NCBI GenBank assembly: GCA_959602645.1
Contig: CAUGTZ010000010.1
Coordinates: 15,229-79,228, forward strand
Length of the DNA stretch: 64,000 bases
Origin: an uncultured Collinsella sp.
GTDB lineage: Bacteria; Actinomycetota; Coriobacteriia; Coriobacteriales; Coriobacteriaceae
Direction: 5' to 3'
Both the position numbers and the translations under genes were made by a program. The notes below the pieces were generated by a model, which had not been told where the DNA came from, searched no databases, and worked only from the letters and a program-made list of their open reading frames with translations. Below are positions 33,198 to 41,622 of this stretch, one piece after another (the first letter of the stretch is position 1; each line of letters opens with the position of its first letter).

Positions 33198-34454
33198 ATG
33201 GCTTCCACCAACTCCAACAAGGGTCGCGCCGTCGTGCTTTCCGCCGCGTGCGTCACCATGTTCTTCATCAGCTCCATCGCGCTGTACTCCGTCGTGTCCA
33301 AGAACCTGCTCGCCGTCTACCCCGAGTGGTCCAGCGCACTTACCTTGGCTTTCCCGGTCTTCCAGACCATCATGGCCGTGACGGGCATCTTCGCCGGCCG
33401 CATCTCCGATAAGATCGGCCCGCGCAACGTCGTGATCGCTGCCGCCGTGTGCTACGGCGTGGGCTGGTTCATGTCCGGCACCGTCACCGAGCCGTGGCAG
33501 TTCTACCTGTGGTTCTCGCTCGTCGCCGCCATCGGCAACGGCCTGGGCTACAACCCCGCGCTCACCACCGGCCAAAAGTGGTTCATCGACAAAAAGGGCC
33601 TCGCCTCCGGCATCACCCTGGCCGCTTCGACCGCCGGCCCCGCCGTGCTGTCCCCGGTGCTCGCCTCGCTGCTCATCCCGAGCCTTGGCATCTTTGGCGC
33701 CCTTAAGGCACTCGGCGTCATCTTCTTTGTGACGATCGCCGCCTCCGCCCTGTTCCTGAAGGCCCCCGAGGCCGGTTGGCTGCCCGAGGGCTTCGAGGCC
33801 CCCAAGGGCGGCGCGCACGCCGGCACCTTCGGCGACCTCACCCCGGGCGAGATGGTCAAAACCCCGCGCTTCTGGGTCCTCATCGCCACCTTCGCCTTCG
33901 CCGCCACCGCGGGCACCCTGCTCGTGGGCAAGGTTGCCTCCATCGCCGCTGTCCAGCTCTTCGCCGACCCCACGAGCGCCGCGGCCGTCGCCCTCGGCGG
34001 CGTGGTCGTCTCCGTCAACACCTGCGCCAACCTGGTCGGCCGTCTGTCTTTTGGCCAGATCATCGACAAGCTCGGCGCCTACAAGTCGCTGCTCATCAGC
34101 CTTGTCGTCACCATCGTCGCGCTCGTCATCATGTCGATGAGCTTTACGCAGAGCATGTTCTTTGTGGCGCTCGCCCTGCTCGGCTTTAGCTTTGGCGCTC
34201 TGCTCGTCATCTACCCGCCGCTCACCGGTGGCGCCTTTGGCACCAGCAACATCGGTGTCAACTACGGCATCATGTTCTTGGGCTACGCCGCCTCTACCTG
34301 GATCAGCCAGCCCATCACCGCCGTGCTGTATCACGCCGAAGCCGGCAGCGCCGCCTACCAGCAGTCCTTCTATGGCGCCATTGTGATTGCCGCCATCGCC
34401 GTCGTGCTCACCGTCTACATGATGGTCTCCGACAGCAAGAAGAAGTCCGCCTAG
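33198..34454 (+). CDS. MFS transporter (OFA oxalate/formate antiporter-like)
   Basis: Twelve-helix carrier of 418 residues. The helix 1-4 region reads SVVSKNLLAVYPEWSSALTLAFPVFQTIMAVTGIFAGRISDKIGPRNVV, and the LGYNPALTTGQKWFIDKKGLASGITLA segment is characteristic of the OFA/monocarboxylate branch. It probably brings in the organic acid or sugar acid processed by the flanking oxidoreductases. A CAAAGGGAC-family palindrome separates it from the next gene. Confidence 0.87.
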   Translation: MASTNSNKGRAVVLSAACVTMFFISSIALYSVVSKNLLAVYPEWSSALTLAFPVFQTIMAVTGIFAGRISDKIGPRNVVIAAAVCYGVGWFMSGTVTEPWQFYLWFSLVAAIGNGLGYNPALTTGQKWFIDKKGLASGITLAASTAGPAVLSPVLASLLIPSLGIFGALKALGVIFFVTIAASALFLKAPEAGWLPEGFEAPKGGAHAGTFGDLTPGEMVKTPRFWVLIATFAFAATAGTLLVGKVASIAAVQLFADPTSAAAVALGGVVVSVNTCANLVGRLSFGQIIDKLGAYKSLLISLVVTIVALVIMSMSFTQSMFFVALALLGFSFGALLVIYPPLTGGAFGTSNIGVNYGIMFLGYAASTWISQPITAVLYHAEAGSAAYQQSFYGAIVIAAIAVVLTVYMMVSDSKKKSA

Positions 34455-34461
34455 TTTTACC

Positions 34462-34495
34462 GATGCGACAAAGGGACCGTCCCTTTGTCGCATTC
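34462..34495. repeat. Dispersed palindrome (CAAAGGGAC family)
   Basis: GATGCGACAAAGGGACC and its complement: a perfect palindrome of about 34 bases lying inside the operon, between the MFS and Gfo/Idh genes. It differs from the 14,591 copy by paired changes (GTGAC / GTCAC to GCGAC / GTCGC). Confidence 0.85.
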
Positions 34496-34523
34496 CACCA
34501 GCCACCAGTATTAAGGAGTCGAA

Positions 34524-35564
34524 ATGTCTGAGCTCAACCCCGTCCGCATTGCCGTCATCGGCGCCGGCGCCATGGGCCGCAACCACATCCGCTTTGTCAC
34601 CGAGGAGCCCGAGGCCGAGCTCGTCGCCATCGCCGACGCCTTTGAGGGCGCCCGCGCCACGGCCGAGGCCGCCGGCGTGCCGTTCTTTACCGATCCCGCC
34701 CAGATGATGGACGAGGTCAAGCCCGGGGCCGTCATCATCGCCACCCCCAACGACCTGCACCTGGGCGTTGCCCGCGAGGCCATCAAGCGCAACATCGTGC
34801 CGCTGGTCGAAAAGCCGATCTCCAACGATCTCGAGGATGCCCAGGCCTTCGCCGCCGAGGCCGAGACCGCCGGCGTGCCCGTACTCGTGGGTCAGCACCG
34901 TCGCCACAACCCGTTTGTGAACAAGGCCAAGGAGATCATCGAGTCCGGCGAGCTGGGCAAGCTCACCGTGTCGAGCTTCCACTACATGATCTATAAGAAC
35001 GACGAGTACTTCGACGTCGAGTGGCGCCGCAAGAAGGGTGCCGGCCCGATTCTGGTCAACCTGGTGCACGACGTCGACCTGCTCCGTTACCTGCTGGGCG
35101 AGCCCGTTGCCGTCCAGGGTATGCAGTCCAGCGCCGCCCGCGGTTTTGAGACCGAGGACTCCGCCGTGGTCAACGTCCGTTTTGCCGATGGCGCGCTTGC
35201 GAGCATGACCATCTCCGACGCCACCGCCAGCCCTTGGAACTGGGAGGCAACCGCTCGCGAGGATCCGCAGTACCGCCCCTTCGACGCCGACGCCTACTTT
35301 ATCGGCGGCACCAAGGGCGCCCTGTCGCTGCCCCGCCTGCACCAGTTCTCCTACGACGGCGCCTCTAACTGGCACAAGCCGCTGCAGATGGAGATTCCGG
35401 CCGTCGACCCGGCGCTTCCCCACAAGATGCAGCTCAAGCACTTTGTGAAGGTCGTCCGCCGCGAGGTCGAGCCCGTCGTGACGCCGGCCGACAACGTCAA
35501 GACGCTCACGCTTCTCAACGCCGTCAAGGAGGCCGCCGAGACCGGCCAGCTCGTCGAGCTGTAA
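34524..35564 (+). CDS. Gfo/Idh/MocA family oxidoreductase
   Basis: 346-residue NAD(P)-dependent dehydrogenase. The N-terminal Rossmann motif IAVIGAGAMGRNHIRF and the conserved EKPIS motif (near 98) are present. HDVDLLRYLLG carries the active-site Asp and His region of the C-terminal domain. These enzymes act on inositols, sugars or their acids. It is the last gene of the LysR-controlled operon and probably works in sequence with the SDR. Confidence 0.9.
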   Translation: MSELNPVRIAVIGAGAMGRNHIRFVTEEPEAELVAIADAFEGARATAEAAGVPFFTDPAQMMDEVKPGAVIIATPNDLHLGVAREAIKRNIVPLVEKPISNDLEDAQAFAAEAETAGVPVLVGQHRRHNPFVNKAKEIIESGELGKLTVSSFHYMIYKNDEYFDVEWRRKKGAGPILVNLVHDVDLLRYLLGEPVAVQGMQSSAARGFETEDSAVVNVRFADGALASMTISDATASPWNWEATAREDPQYRPFDADAYFIGGTKGALSLPRLHQFSYDGASNWHKPLQMEIPAVDPALPHKMQLKHFVKVVRREVEPVVTPADNVKTLTLLNAVKEAAETGQLVEL

Positions 35565-35636
35565 CGCCTTAAGAGCGGCCGCGACAGAAACCCCATGCCG
35601 AGCCCCTCGGTCCGCCACAAATAAGCCCCTCTTCTT

Positions 35637-35672
35637 TGCCCCGCGAGCAGCCTCCTGCCCGCGGGGCTTTCT
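35637..35672 (+). terminator. Terminator of the SDR-MFS-Gfo/Idh operon
   Basis: GCCCCGCGAGCAG, loop CCTC, CTGCCCGCGGGGC followed by TTTCTTTG. A strong stem with a T-run. Confidence 0.88.
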
Positions 35673-35747
35673 TTGCAGCCGCGGCGCGGGCGGGTGGTAG
35701 ACTGGGTGGCTCATGCACCTGTAACGTACTCACAGACAGGAAGTCCC

Positions 35748-37895
35748 ATGGATCTTATCGCCCAGCTCGCCCGCGAGCTCAACCTTAAGGCCGCCAACGT
35801 CGAGGCAGCCGTCAAGCTCATCGACGAGGGCAACACCATCCCCTTTATCTCGCGCTACCGCAAGGAAGCAACGGGCGGCATGGACGACGTTGCCCTGCGC
35901 GCGCTCGACGAGCGCCTGTCCTACCTGCGCAATCTTGAACAGCGTAAAGAGGACGTCATCCTGCTCATCGACGCCCAGGGCAAACTCACGCCCGAGCTCG
36001 AGCAGCAGATTCGCGAGGCCACACAGCTCCAGCGCGTCGAAGACCTCTACAAGCCCTACCGTAAAAAGCGCATGACCCGTGCGCAGAAGGCCCGCGAGGC
36101 CGGCCTGGAGCCGCTCGCCAATATGATCATCATGCAGGCATCGGCCAAGGGCAGCGCACTCGACGCCGCTGCGGCATACGTCAACGAACAGGCCGGCTTC
36201 GACACGCCCGAGAAGGCACTCGCCGGCGCCGCCGACATCGTGGCCGAGACGGTGGCCGAGGACCCGGAGAACGTCGCCGACCTGCGCACCTTTACGCAAA
36301 ACACCGCCGACATCGTCGTCGAGGCCACCGACCCCGCCGAGAAGACCCCCTACGAGCCCTACTACAGCTATGACGAGCCGTTGCGCCGTATACCCAACCA
36401 CCGCGTGCTGGCTATCGACCGCGGTGAGCGCGAGGGCAAGCTCCGCGTGCGCGTGAACGTCGACGGCGTTGCCGCCACGGCGCGCCTCAGCAGCCGTTGG
36501 CCCCGACGCCAGGGCGTGTTTGCTCCCATCTTCGATGCCGCCATCGCCGACGGCTACAAACGCCTCATGGCTCCCTCGCTGGAGCGCGAGGCCCGCGCCA
36601 AACTCACCGTTCGCGCCCAGACCGAGGCCATCAACGTCTTTGCCAAGAATCTCGAGGGCCTGCTCTCGGCGCGCCCCGTGCGCGGCGCCCGCGTACTCGC
36701 GCTCGACCCGGGCTACCGCACCGGCTGCAAGGTCGCCGTCATGGACGAGACCGGCAAGCTGCTCGACCACGGCGTGGTCTACCCCACCAAGCCGCGCCAC
36801 GACGTCGCCGGCACCAAGCGCGAGCTCGCCCGCCTCGTCAAAAAGGACGGCGTCAACACCATCGTCATCGGCAACGGCACCGCCAGCCGCGAGACCGAGG
36901 AAGTCGTCTCGGAGTTCATTGCCGAGCAGGCGTCCAGCCTTCGCTACACCATCGTTAACGAGGCCGGCGCGTCGGTGTACTCCGCCTCCGAGCTCGCCAG
37001 CCAGGAATATCCTGACCTGGACGTCACCGTACGTGGCGCCATGAGCTTGGGCCGTCGCCTGCAGGACCCGCTGGCAGAGCTCGTCAAGATTCCGCCCCAG
37101 TCCATCGGCGTGGGCCAGTACCAACACGACCTTGACCAGGCCGAGCTCTCGCGCACCCTGGGCCACGTGGTGGAGGACGTCGTCAACCGCGTGGGCGTCG
37201 ACGTCAACACCGCGAGCGCAAGCCTGCTGGGATACGTATCGGGCATCACGCCGAGCGTGGCAAAGAACATCGTGGCGTACCGCGAGGAAAACGGCGCCTT
37301 TACCGATCGCCGCCAGCTTAAGAAGGTCCCCAAGCTGGGACCCAAGGCATATCTCAACGCCGCGGGCTTCCTGCGCATCAGCGGCGGCAAGAACCCGCTC
37401 GACGCGACAAGCGTCCACCCCGAAAGCTACGAGGTGGCCACGTCCGTCTTGGAACGCGCCGGCGTTAAAGCAAGCGAGCTCAGCCGCGGCGGCGTGCCCG
37501 ACATCGAGCGCCGCCTGGGCAGCATCTCGACGCTGGCAAGCGACCTGGACTGCGGCACCCTCACGCTCATCGACATCGTCAACGAGCTCAAGAAGCCCGG
37601 TCGCGACCCGCGCGACGACGCGCCCGAGGTAGTCTTTAGCCGCTCGGCGCTTTCGATCGACGACCTGGAGCCCGGCATGGAACTCAAGGGCACGGTGCGC
37701 AACGTCGTCGACTTTGGCGCCTTCGTCGACGTGGGCGTGCACCAGGACGGCCTCGTGCACATCTCCAAGCTGGCCAACCGCTTCGTCAAGCACCCCAGCG
37801 ACGTGGTGCGCGTCGGTGACACGGTCAAGGTGTGGGTCGAGAAGGTCGATCGCGACCGCAAGAAGATCTCGCTCACCATGGTGCGGGGCAAATAA
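35748..37895 (+). CDS. tex: Tex family nucleic-acid-binding protein
   Basis: 715-residue conserved RNA-binding protein related to Spt6, linked to transcription and tolerance functions. Order: N-terminal helical region, YqgF-like RNase-H fold (VLALDPGYRTGCKVAV, about 320), helix-hairpin-helix repeats (ASASLLGYVSGITPSVAKNIVAYREENG, about 490-520), and a C-terminal S1 domain (GTVRNVVDFGAFVDVGVHQDGLVHISKLA). The start MDLIAQLAREL at 35748 has GGAAG upstream. It is monocistronic and ends with a strong terminator. Confidence 0.95.
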   Translation: MDLIAQLARELNLKAANVEAAVKLIDEGNTIPFISRYRKEATGGMDDVALRALDERLSYLRNLEQRKEDVILLIDAQGKLTPELEQQIREATQLQRVEDLYKPYRKKRMTRAQKAREAGLEPLANMIIMQASAKGSALDAAAAYVNEQAGFDTPEKALAGAADIVAETVAEDPENVADLRTFTQNTADIVVEATDPAEKTPYEPYYSYDEPLRRIPNHRVLAIDRGEREGKLRVRVNVDGVAATARLSSRWPRRQGVFAPIFDAAIADGYKRLMAPSLEREARAKLTVRAQTEAINVFAKNLEGLLSARPVRGARVLALDPGYRTGCKVAVMDETGKLLDHGVVYPTKPRHDVAGTKRELARLVKKDGVNTIVIGNGTASRETEEVVSEFIAEQASSLRYTIVNEAGASVYSASELASQEYPDLDVTVRGAMSLGRRLQDPLAELVKIPPQSIGVGQYQHDLDQAELSRTLGHVVEDVVNRVGVDVNTASASLLGYVSGITPSVAKNIVAYREENGAFTDRRQLKKVPKLGPKAYLNAAGFLRISGGKNPLDATSVHPESYEVATSVLERAGVKASELSRGGVPDIERRLGSISTLASDLDCGTLTLIDIVNELKKPGRDPRDDAPEVVFSRSALSIDDLEPGMELKGTVRNVVDFGAFVDVGVHQDGLVHISKLANRFVKHPSDVVRVGDTVKVWVEKVDRDRKKISLTMVRGK

Positions 37896-37904
37896 GCCGC
37901 TGCA

Positions 37905-37940
37905 GGCGCTCGGCGGGTCCCATTCCGCCGAGCGCCTCTC
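37905..37940 (+). terminator. Terminator of tex
   Basis: GGCGCTCGGCGG, 8-base loop, CCGCCGAGCGCC, then TCTCCTTCT. A perfect 12-bp stem directly after the tex stop. Confidence 0.85.
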
Positions 37941-38010
37941 CTTCTAAAACGATTTGGCGATATCCCGAAGTGCGAGACGCCGTTTCCGCTAATCCTCACC
38001 TGCAATTTTT

Positions 38011-38179
38011 GAGATATTCGGCCTCGCTGGGCCGCGATAACACCTCTTCAAAGTGTAAGCTCAACAAATAGGCGTCAGATATTCCACAAACGTCCCATAT
38101 CTGCACCCGCAGAGGTGCGGTACAGTACGTTTTTCAGCCATATTGGCAATCTTGACGGCACCCTGAGGCCGAATATCTC
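38011..38179. mobile_element. MITE-like segment with 15-bp inverted ends
   Basis: GAGATATTCGGCCTC (38011-38025) and its exact complement (38165-38179) flank about 140 bases. The outer flanks are A/T-rich on both sides. The right end falls just where the Avd-like reading frame loses similarity, as though the segment inserted into and truncated it. Inside is a second pair TAGGCGTC / GACGCCTA (38069-38076, 38195-38202) that interleaves with the first. There is no transposase and no target duplication that I can confirm. Confidence 0.45.
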
Positions 38180-38369
38180 GATTTTTGTTGGTGGGACGCC
38201 TATGGGCACGAGCCGCAAAGACCTCGTTTGCCCGGTAGAGCTGTTCAGCCACGTCAAGTATGAGATCTTGCATGCGCGGAACAAAGGATAATCGAAGGGC
38301 CTTGGGCGACTTGCGCGTCGCCCCGAACACATAGCCGGCAGGGTCCTTTGCCTTGGCGATGACTGCCAA
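38061..38369 (-). pseudogene. Truncated Avd-like four-helix-bundle gene (DGR accessory)
   Basis: The N-terminal 50 residues (AKAKDPAGYVFGATRKSPK, then LRLSFVPRMQDLILDVAEQLYRANEVF) have the pattern of four-helix-bundle proteins that accompany diversity-generating retroelements, where Avd helps the reverse transcriptase. After about residue 57 the frame changes into unrelated sequence derived from the inverted-repeat segment, so the last two helices are missing. It has a TTG start only. The family call is from memory of such sequences and needs a profile search. No reverse transcriptase is left in the window. Confidence 0.5.
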
Positions 38370-38419
38370 CTCGGGGCCGGATCGTTTTCGATACTTGATA
38401 GATATGGATTAGAAGATCA

Positions 38420-38600
38420 TTAGATTACGGGTTGATCCATGATGCGGAACCGCGTTGTCCACGCGATGCCGGCGGAGCCCACGCCGCCGTCCGAGGTGAC
38501 GCCGGCTGCGTAAAACGAATCGTCATCCGGCGAACGAAGCCGTCAGTGGCACGCGCCGTTGCCATCCGAGCCCAGCCCCATTGCTGCCCGAGACAGTTGG
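38420..38600 (-). pseudogene. C-terminal fragment of a DGR-type variable protein (DUF6273-like)
   Basis: Reading the minus strand to a TAA at 38420-38422 gives DGNGACH, a TGA (38543-38545), then RLRSPDDDSFYAAG and on to a terminal FRIMDQPVI. DUF6273-type C-termini read W-W-L-R-S-P then a variable stretch and a VRPAF-like end, so the TGA and following CGG look like two decayed Trp codons. In the variable stretch many codons are NNC (GGC, GTC, ACC, GAC, TCC, GCC, ATC), as expected if derived from AAC by adenine mutagenesis. Upstream coding sequence is missing or frameshifted. Confidence 0.5.
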
Positions 38601-38678
38601 CGGGGCAGCACTGTCGACCCCCATCGGAATAAAGGTAGCGATTCAGCTCAGGACCTACCGACGGGTTCGTGTCGGCAG

Positions 38679-38748
38679 CCCCGGCCTTTCCTTTGCCTAG
38701 CGCGACCCTCGCGAAGCGCGTGAACGATAGGGAAAGGAAAGGCCGGGG
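38679..38748. repeat. Long stem-loop CCCCGGCCTTTCCTTT / complement
   Basis: A 16-bp perfect stem (38679-38694, 38733-38748) extended by further pairs, with a 38-base interior containing CTCGCGAAGCGCGTGAACG. It lies 32 bases past the transaldolase stop. The interior shares the GCGAAGCG core with the long hairpin at 30,950, seen in reverse complement. There is no T-run on either strand, so it is not a standard terminator. Confidence 0.75.
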
Positions 38749-38779
38749 CGAACAACCCGCGATGTAGCCAGCGTTCGCG

Positions 38780-39484
38780 TTACGGCAGGATGTGGAATCC
38801 GAGCGAGGCGATATCCTTGGCAAAGCCGCGGACGGTATCGAGCGAGACCTCGTACGGGTCACGGCCGATGTTCTTGCGCTTGGCCAGGATGCTATTGGGC
38901 ACCGTGATGATCTGGCAACCGCATCCTTCCGCCTGGTAAATATTGATAAGCTCGCGTGTGGATGCCCACAGGACCTCGCAGTTGGGCTTGGCGGCGGCCC
39001 TCTTGACCGACTCCATCATAAACGGAATGGGGTCGACGCCGGTGTCGGCGATGCGGCCGGCAAAGAGCGAGATGATTGACGGCGTCTCGGCGTCAACGGC
39101 CTCGACCATCTCGTCGACCTGCGCAGGCGTAAAGATGGTGGTGACGTTGACCTTGATGCCATCGGCCGAAAGCTTGCGCACCAGCTCGGCGGTGGACTCG
39201 CCCTTGGTAGTCACGCACGGAATCTTGACGTAGACGTTCTCGGCCCAGGTAGCGATCTCGCGGGCCTCGACCTCCATGGTCTCGACGTCGTCGGCAAAGA
39301 CCTCAAACGAGACGGACACATCGGTGATGTGGGCCAGGACCTCCTTGGCAAACGCGCGGTAATCCGTCACGCCGCCCTTCTTCATAAGGGACGGGTTGGT
39401 CGTGAAACCCTGAACGTTGCCGTTCTCGTACATGTCGAGCATGCCCTCGAGATTTGCACCGTCAGCGAACACCTTGATTGCCAT
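38780..39484 (-). CDS. Transaldolase / fructose-6-phosphate aldolase-like protein (copy 1)
   Basis: 234-residue TIM-barrel aldolase of the small transaldolase (FSA/TalC) group. FADGANLEGMLDMYENG and FTTNPSLMKKGG form the opening, and the Schiff-base Lys is in VYVKIPCVTTKGE. It catalyses aldol cleavage or transfer of dihydroxyacetone units on sugar phosphates. It is a close paralog of the gene at 42,079, with which it brackets the PTS genes. Start MAIKVFADG at 39484. A TTCCGTGAACGG-type site lies about 180 bases upstream and is shared with the other copy. Confidence 0.9.
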   Translation of the reverse strand: MAIKVFADGANLEGMLDMYENGNVQGFTTNPSLMKKGGVTDYRAFAKEVLAHITDVSVSFEVFADDVETMEVEAREIATWAENVYVKIPCVTTKGESTAELVRKLSADGIKVNVTTIFTPAQVDEMVEAVDAETPSIISLFAGRIADTGVDPIPFMMESVKRAAAKPNCEVLWASTRELINIYQAEGCGCQIITVPNSILAKRKNIGRDPYEVSLDTVRGFAKDIASLGFHILP

Positions 39485-39717
39485 CTGCCTGATTCCTTTC
39501 GTTAGCATACGGCCGATAAACTGCTAAACACTTTATCTACGTTTATCAAGGCGTGAACTGCGGTTTTTTATCTTCTCGGCGAACGGTTTTGCAGATTTAC
39601 CATTTTTATATCGACGCCCCAGCGGCAAAACGTTTTTGCCGATCATTGCGTTTGATTCCGTTCACGGAACAGAAGCAGCGCCTCGTCGGCTCATATTCAC
39701 AATCGCTCCAAAGCGAA
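39485..39717. other. Upstream region of transaldolase copy 1
   Basis: About 230 bases, AT-rich compared with the genes, with TTTATC / GATAAA motifs near 39,520-39,550. It is the likely promoter region. The candidate DeoR site is listed separately. I see no gene. Confidence 0.4.
39658..39669. promoter_or_regulatory. Candidate DeoR operator, site 1
   Basis: CCGTTCACGGAA; its exact reverse complement TTCCGTGAACGG occurs at 42908-42919. Each site lies upstream of one transaldolase paralog, supporting shared control by the DeoR-type protein. Confidence 0.55.
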
Positions 39718-39751
39718 AAGCGGTGACGCCTCGATTGAGACGTCACCGCTT
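39718..39751 (-). terminator. Terminator of the PTS operon
   Basis: AAGCGGTGACG with CGTCACCGCTT, extended toward the loop; on the minus strand it continues TTCGCTTT. It follows the EIIC stop and separates the PTS operon from transaldolase copy 1. Confidence 0.75.
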
Positions 39752-39808
39752 CCGTGTAGGAGCCGGTTATCGGAGCTCCGCCCGATTAGGGCTTAACGTA
39801 TGCCTGGA

Positions 39809-41200
39809 TTACTCTTCCTCAACGTGATTGATCACAGCACCCTTGGTGTGGATGAAGTTGGGGACGAAGGCAACGACCAGAAGGACAGCGAGAATCGCGT
39901 AGACACCGGTGGTACCGAAGGCCTCGGCAGCGCGGCCAAGCGTAATACCAATGACGGAGAAATCGAAGTCGCCGAACGTAGTGTTCTTGAAGCCAAAGAC
40001 GTCAAGAACGGGCAGGAGCAGGGCCGGGGCAAAGGTGATGAGCAGGCCGTTGACGAAAGCGCCAAGAGCTGCGCCCTTGCGACCGCCGGTAGCATTGCCG
40101 TAGATGCCCGCGGTAGCACCGCAGAAGAAGTGGGGAACCATGCCCGGGATGATGAAGATGCCCAGGGTAGCGCCCACGATGAACATACCGACCACGCCAC
40201 CGATGAAGGAAGCGACAAAGCCGAGGATAACGGCGGTGGGAGCATAGGGGAAGAAGACAGCGCAGTCGACGGCGGGGATGGCACCGGGGATCAGCTTGTT
40301 GGAGATGCCCTGGAAAGCCGGGACCAGGTCGGCAAGGATCATACGAACGCCGTTATAGACGATGGTGACACCAACGGCGAAGGACAGGGCACAGGTCAGG
40401 GCATAGACAATCACGTTGTCGCCGCCAGCGGTCTTGGTAACGACCGCAGGATCTGCGATGTAAGCGGCGAAAGCGGTAACCAGGTAGAAGAAGGCCATGG
40501 TAAGAGCCGTGGAGATGGTAGTGTCGCGCAGGAAGGCGAACTTCTCGGGAACCTCGATCTTCTCGGTGCTGTTCTCCTCGGCGTCCTTAGCAAAAAGCGT
40601 ACCGACTGCAGCGGAGATGTAATAGGCGAGTGAACCGAAGTGGCCCATGGCGATTTCATCGCCATCGGTAACCTTCTCGGTGAAACGCTGACCAACGGCG
40701 GGAAGCATAGCGCTCACGAGGCCCAGGAACATGCCGCCCACGATGACAAGCTGGACATCCTGGAAGCCAGATGCCTGCAGAACGGCAGACAGCAGGCAGG
40801 CCATAAACATGCTGTGATGGCCCGTCAGGAAGATGTACTTAAACTTGGTAAAGCGGGCAATGATAATGTTCACGACATAGCCGAGAATCAGGATCATCAT
40901 GGTCTGAACGCCGAGCACGCTCTGAGCCATCGAAACGACGACCTCGTTGTTGGGCACGACGCCGGTGATGTGGAAACCGGTCTCGATGAAGGTACCCAGC
41001 GGAGCAAGGTTCTCCTGAACAACAGCGGCGCCGGCGGACAGCATGATGTAACCAAGAATGGGCTTCAGGGTGCCCGTCATCACCTTGTGGGCAGGACGCT
41101 TAAGCGCGACAAGGCCCACAAAGGCAAATAGGCCCATAATCCACGCTGGCTTGGTCAGAATCGATTGGATAAACTCAAGTATGGGAAGGATGGCTTGCAT
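39809..41200 (-). CDS. PTS ascorbate-type transporter subunit IIC
   Basis: Membrane permease of the L-ascorbate/galactitol superfamily (UlaA/SgaT-like), 463 residues with ten or more hydrophobic helices. Recognised by ILPILEFIQSILTKPAWIMGLFAFVGL, LMAGALKP-like TGTLKPILGYIMLSAGA, and the VPNNEVVVSMAQ segment. Start MQAILPILEF at 41200 with GGAAG upstream. It is the last gene of the order transaldolase 2, IIA, IIB, IIC. The substrate may be ascorbate or another sugar or sugar acid; UlaG, UlaD, UlaE and UlaF homologs are absent here, so ascorbate is uncertain. Confidence 0.9.
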   Translation of the reverse strand: MQAILPILEFIQSILTKPAWIMGLFAFVGLVALKRPAHKVMTGTLKPILGYIMLSAGAAVVQENLAPLGTFIETGFHITGVVPNNEVVVSMAQSVLGVQTMMILILGYVVNIIIARFTKFKYIFLTGHHSMFMACLLSAVLQASGFQDVQLVIVGGMFLGLVSAMLPAVGQRFTEKVTDGDEIAMGHFGSLAYYISAAVGTLFAKDAEENSTEKIEVPEKFAFLRDTTISTALTMAFFYLVTAFAAYIADPAVVTKTAGGDNVIVYALTCALSFAVGVTIVYNGVRMILADLVPAFQGISNKLIPGAIPAVDCAVFFPYAPTAVILGFVASFIGGVVGMFIVGATLGIFIIPGMVPHFFCGATAGIYGNATGGRKGAALGAFVNGLLITFAPALLLPVLDVFGFKNTTFGDFDFSVIGITLGRAAEAFGTTGVYAILAVLLVVAFVPNFIHTKGAVINHVEEE

Positions 41201-41271
41201 CTGCGCTTCCTTTCTCTCTAACGTGGGCGCGTTTCCCTCTTCCACAGGGAACCGCCCTTTTTTGTGCCGCT

Positions 41272-41547
41272 TTAGGCGTTAGCGGCGGCCGCCTTGATTG
41301 CCTCGAGGGCGTCTTCGCGGATCTTCTTCTTGTTCACATAGCTGCGAACGATCACAACGTTGCCGTGGAGCTCGGGGGCGAGTTCTTTAACGGTGATGAA
41401 CAGATCCGGATTTGCGGAAGAAGCACCGTTCAGGTCCATAGACTCAACGTCGGCCTTGATGCCCTCCTCCTCGCAAAGCTCCTCGACTTTGCCAGCGAGC
41501 ATCAGGCTGGACCCGATGCCGTTTCCGCATACGGTGATGATATGCAT
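41272..41547 (-). CDS. PTS ascorbate-type subunit IIB
   Basis: Small cytosolic phosphotransfer protein of 91 residues, UlaB/SgaB-like. The phospho-accepting Cys is residue 7 in ITVCGNGIGSSLML. It takes phosphate from IIA and passes it to the sugar carried by IIC. It lies between the IIA and IIC genes on the same strand. Confidence 0.92.
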   Translation of the reverse strand: MHIITVCGNGIGSSLMLAGKVEELCEEEGIKADVESMDLNGASSANPDLFITVKELAPELHGNVVIVRSYVNKKKIREDALEAIKAAAANA

Positions 41548-41622
41548 GGCAACCTTCCTCTCCTACACGTGACGGTTTTCCGTCTATCCAAAAGCGGCGA
41601 CGCATCGCCGTGCCATTAAGGC

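Noticed and set aside
32127..35714. A very long open frame on the minus strand opposite the SDR, MFS and Gfo/Idh genes
   Set aside because: It is a codon-bias shadow. The plus strand encodes three clear enzymes with good ribosome sites and the minus product has low-complexity composition.
38425..38862. A 145-codon minus-strand frame over the long hairpin and the DGR-like fragment
   Set aside because: It crosses a long stem-loop and reads the DGR-like C-terminus in a different frame. The other frame shows the LRSP motif and fits a decayed gene better.
39809..41200. Complete L-ascorbate utilisation operon
   Set aside because: The PTS components resemble UlaABC, but the lactonase, decarboxylase and epimerase genes are absent and the only enzymes nearby are transaldolases.
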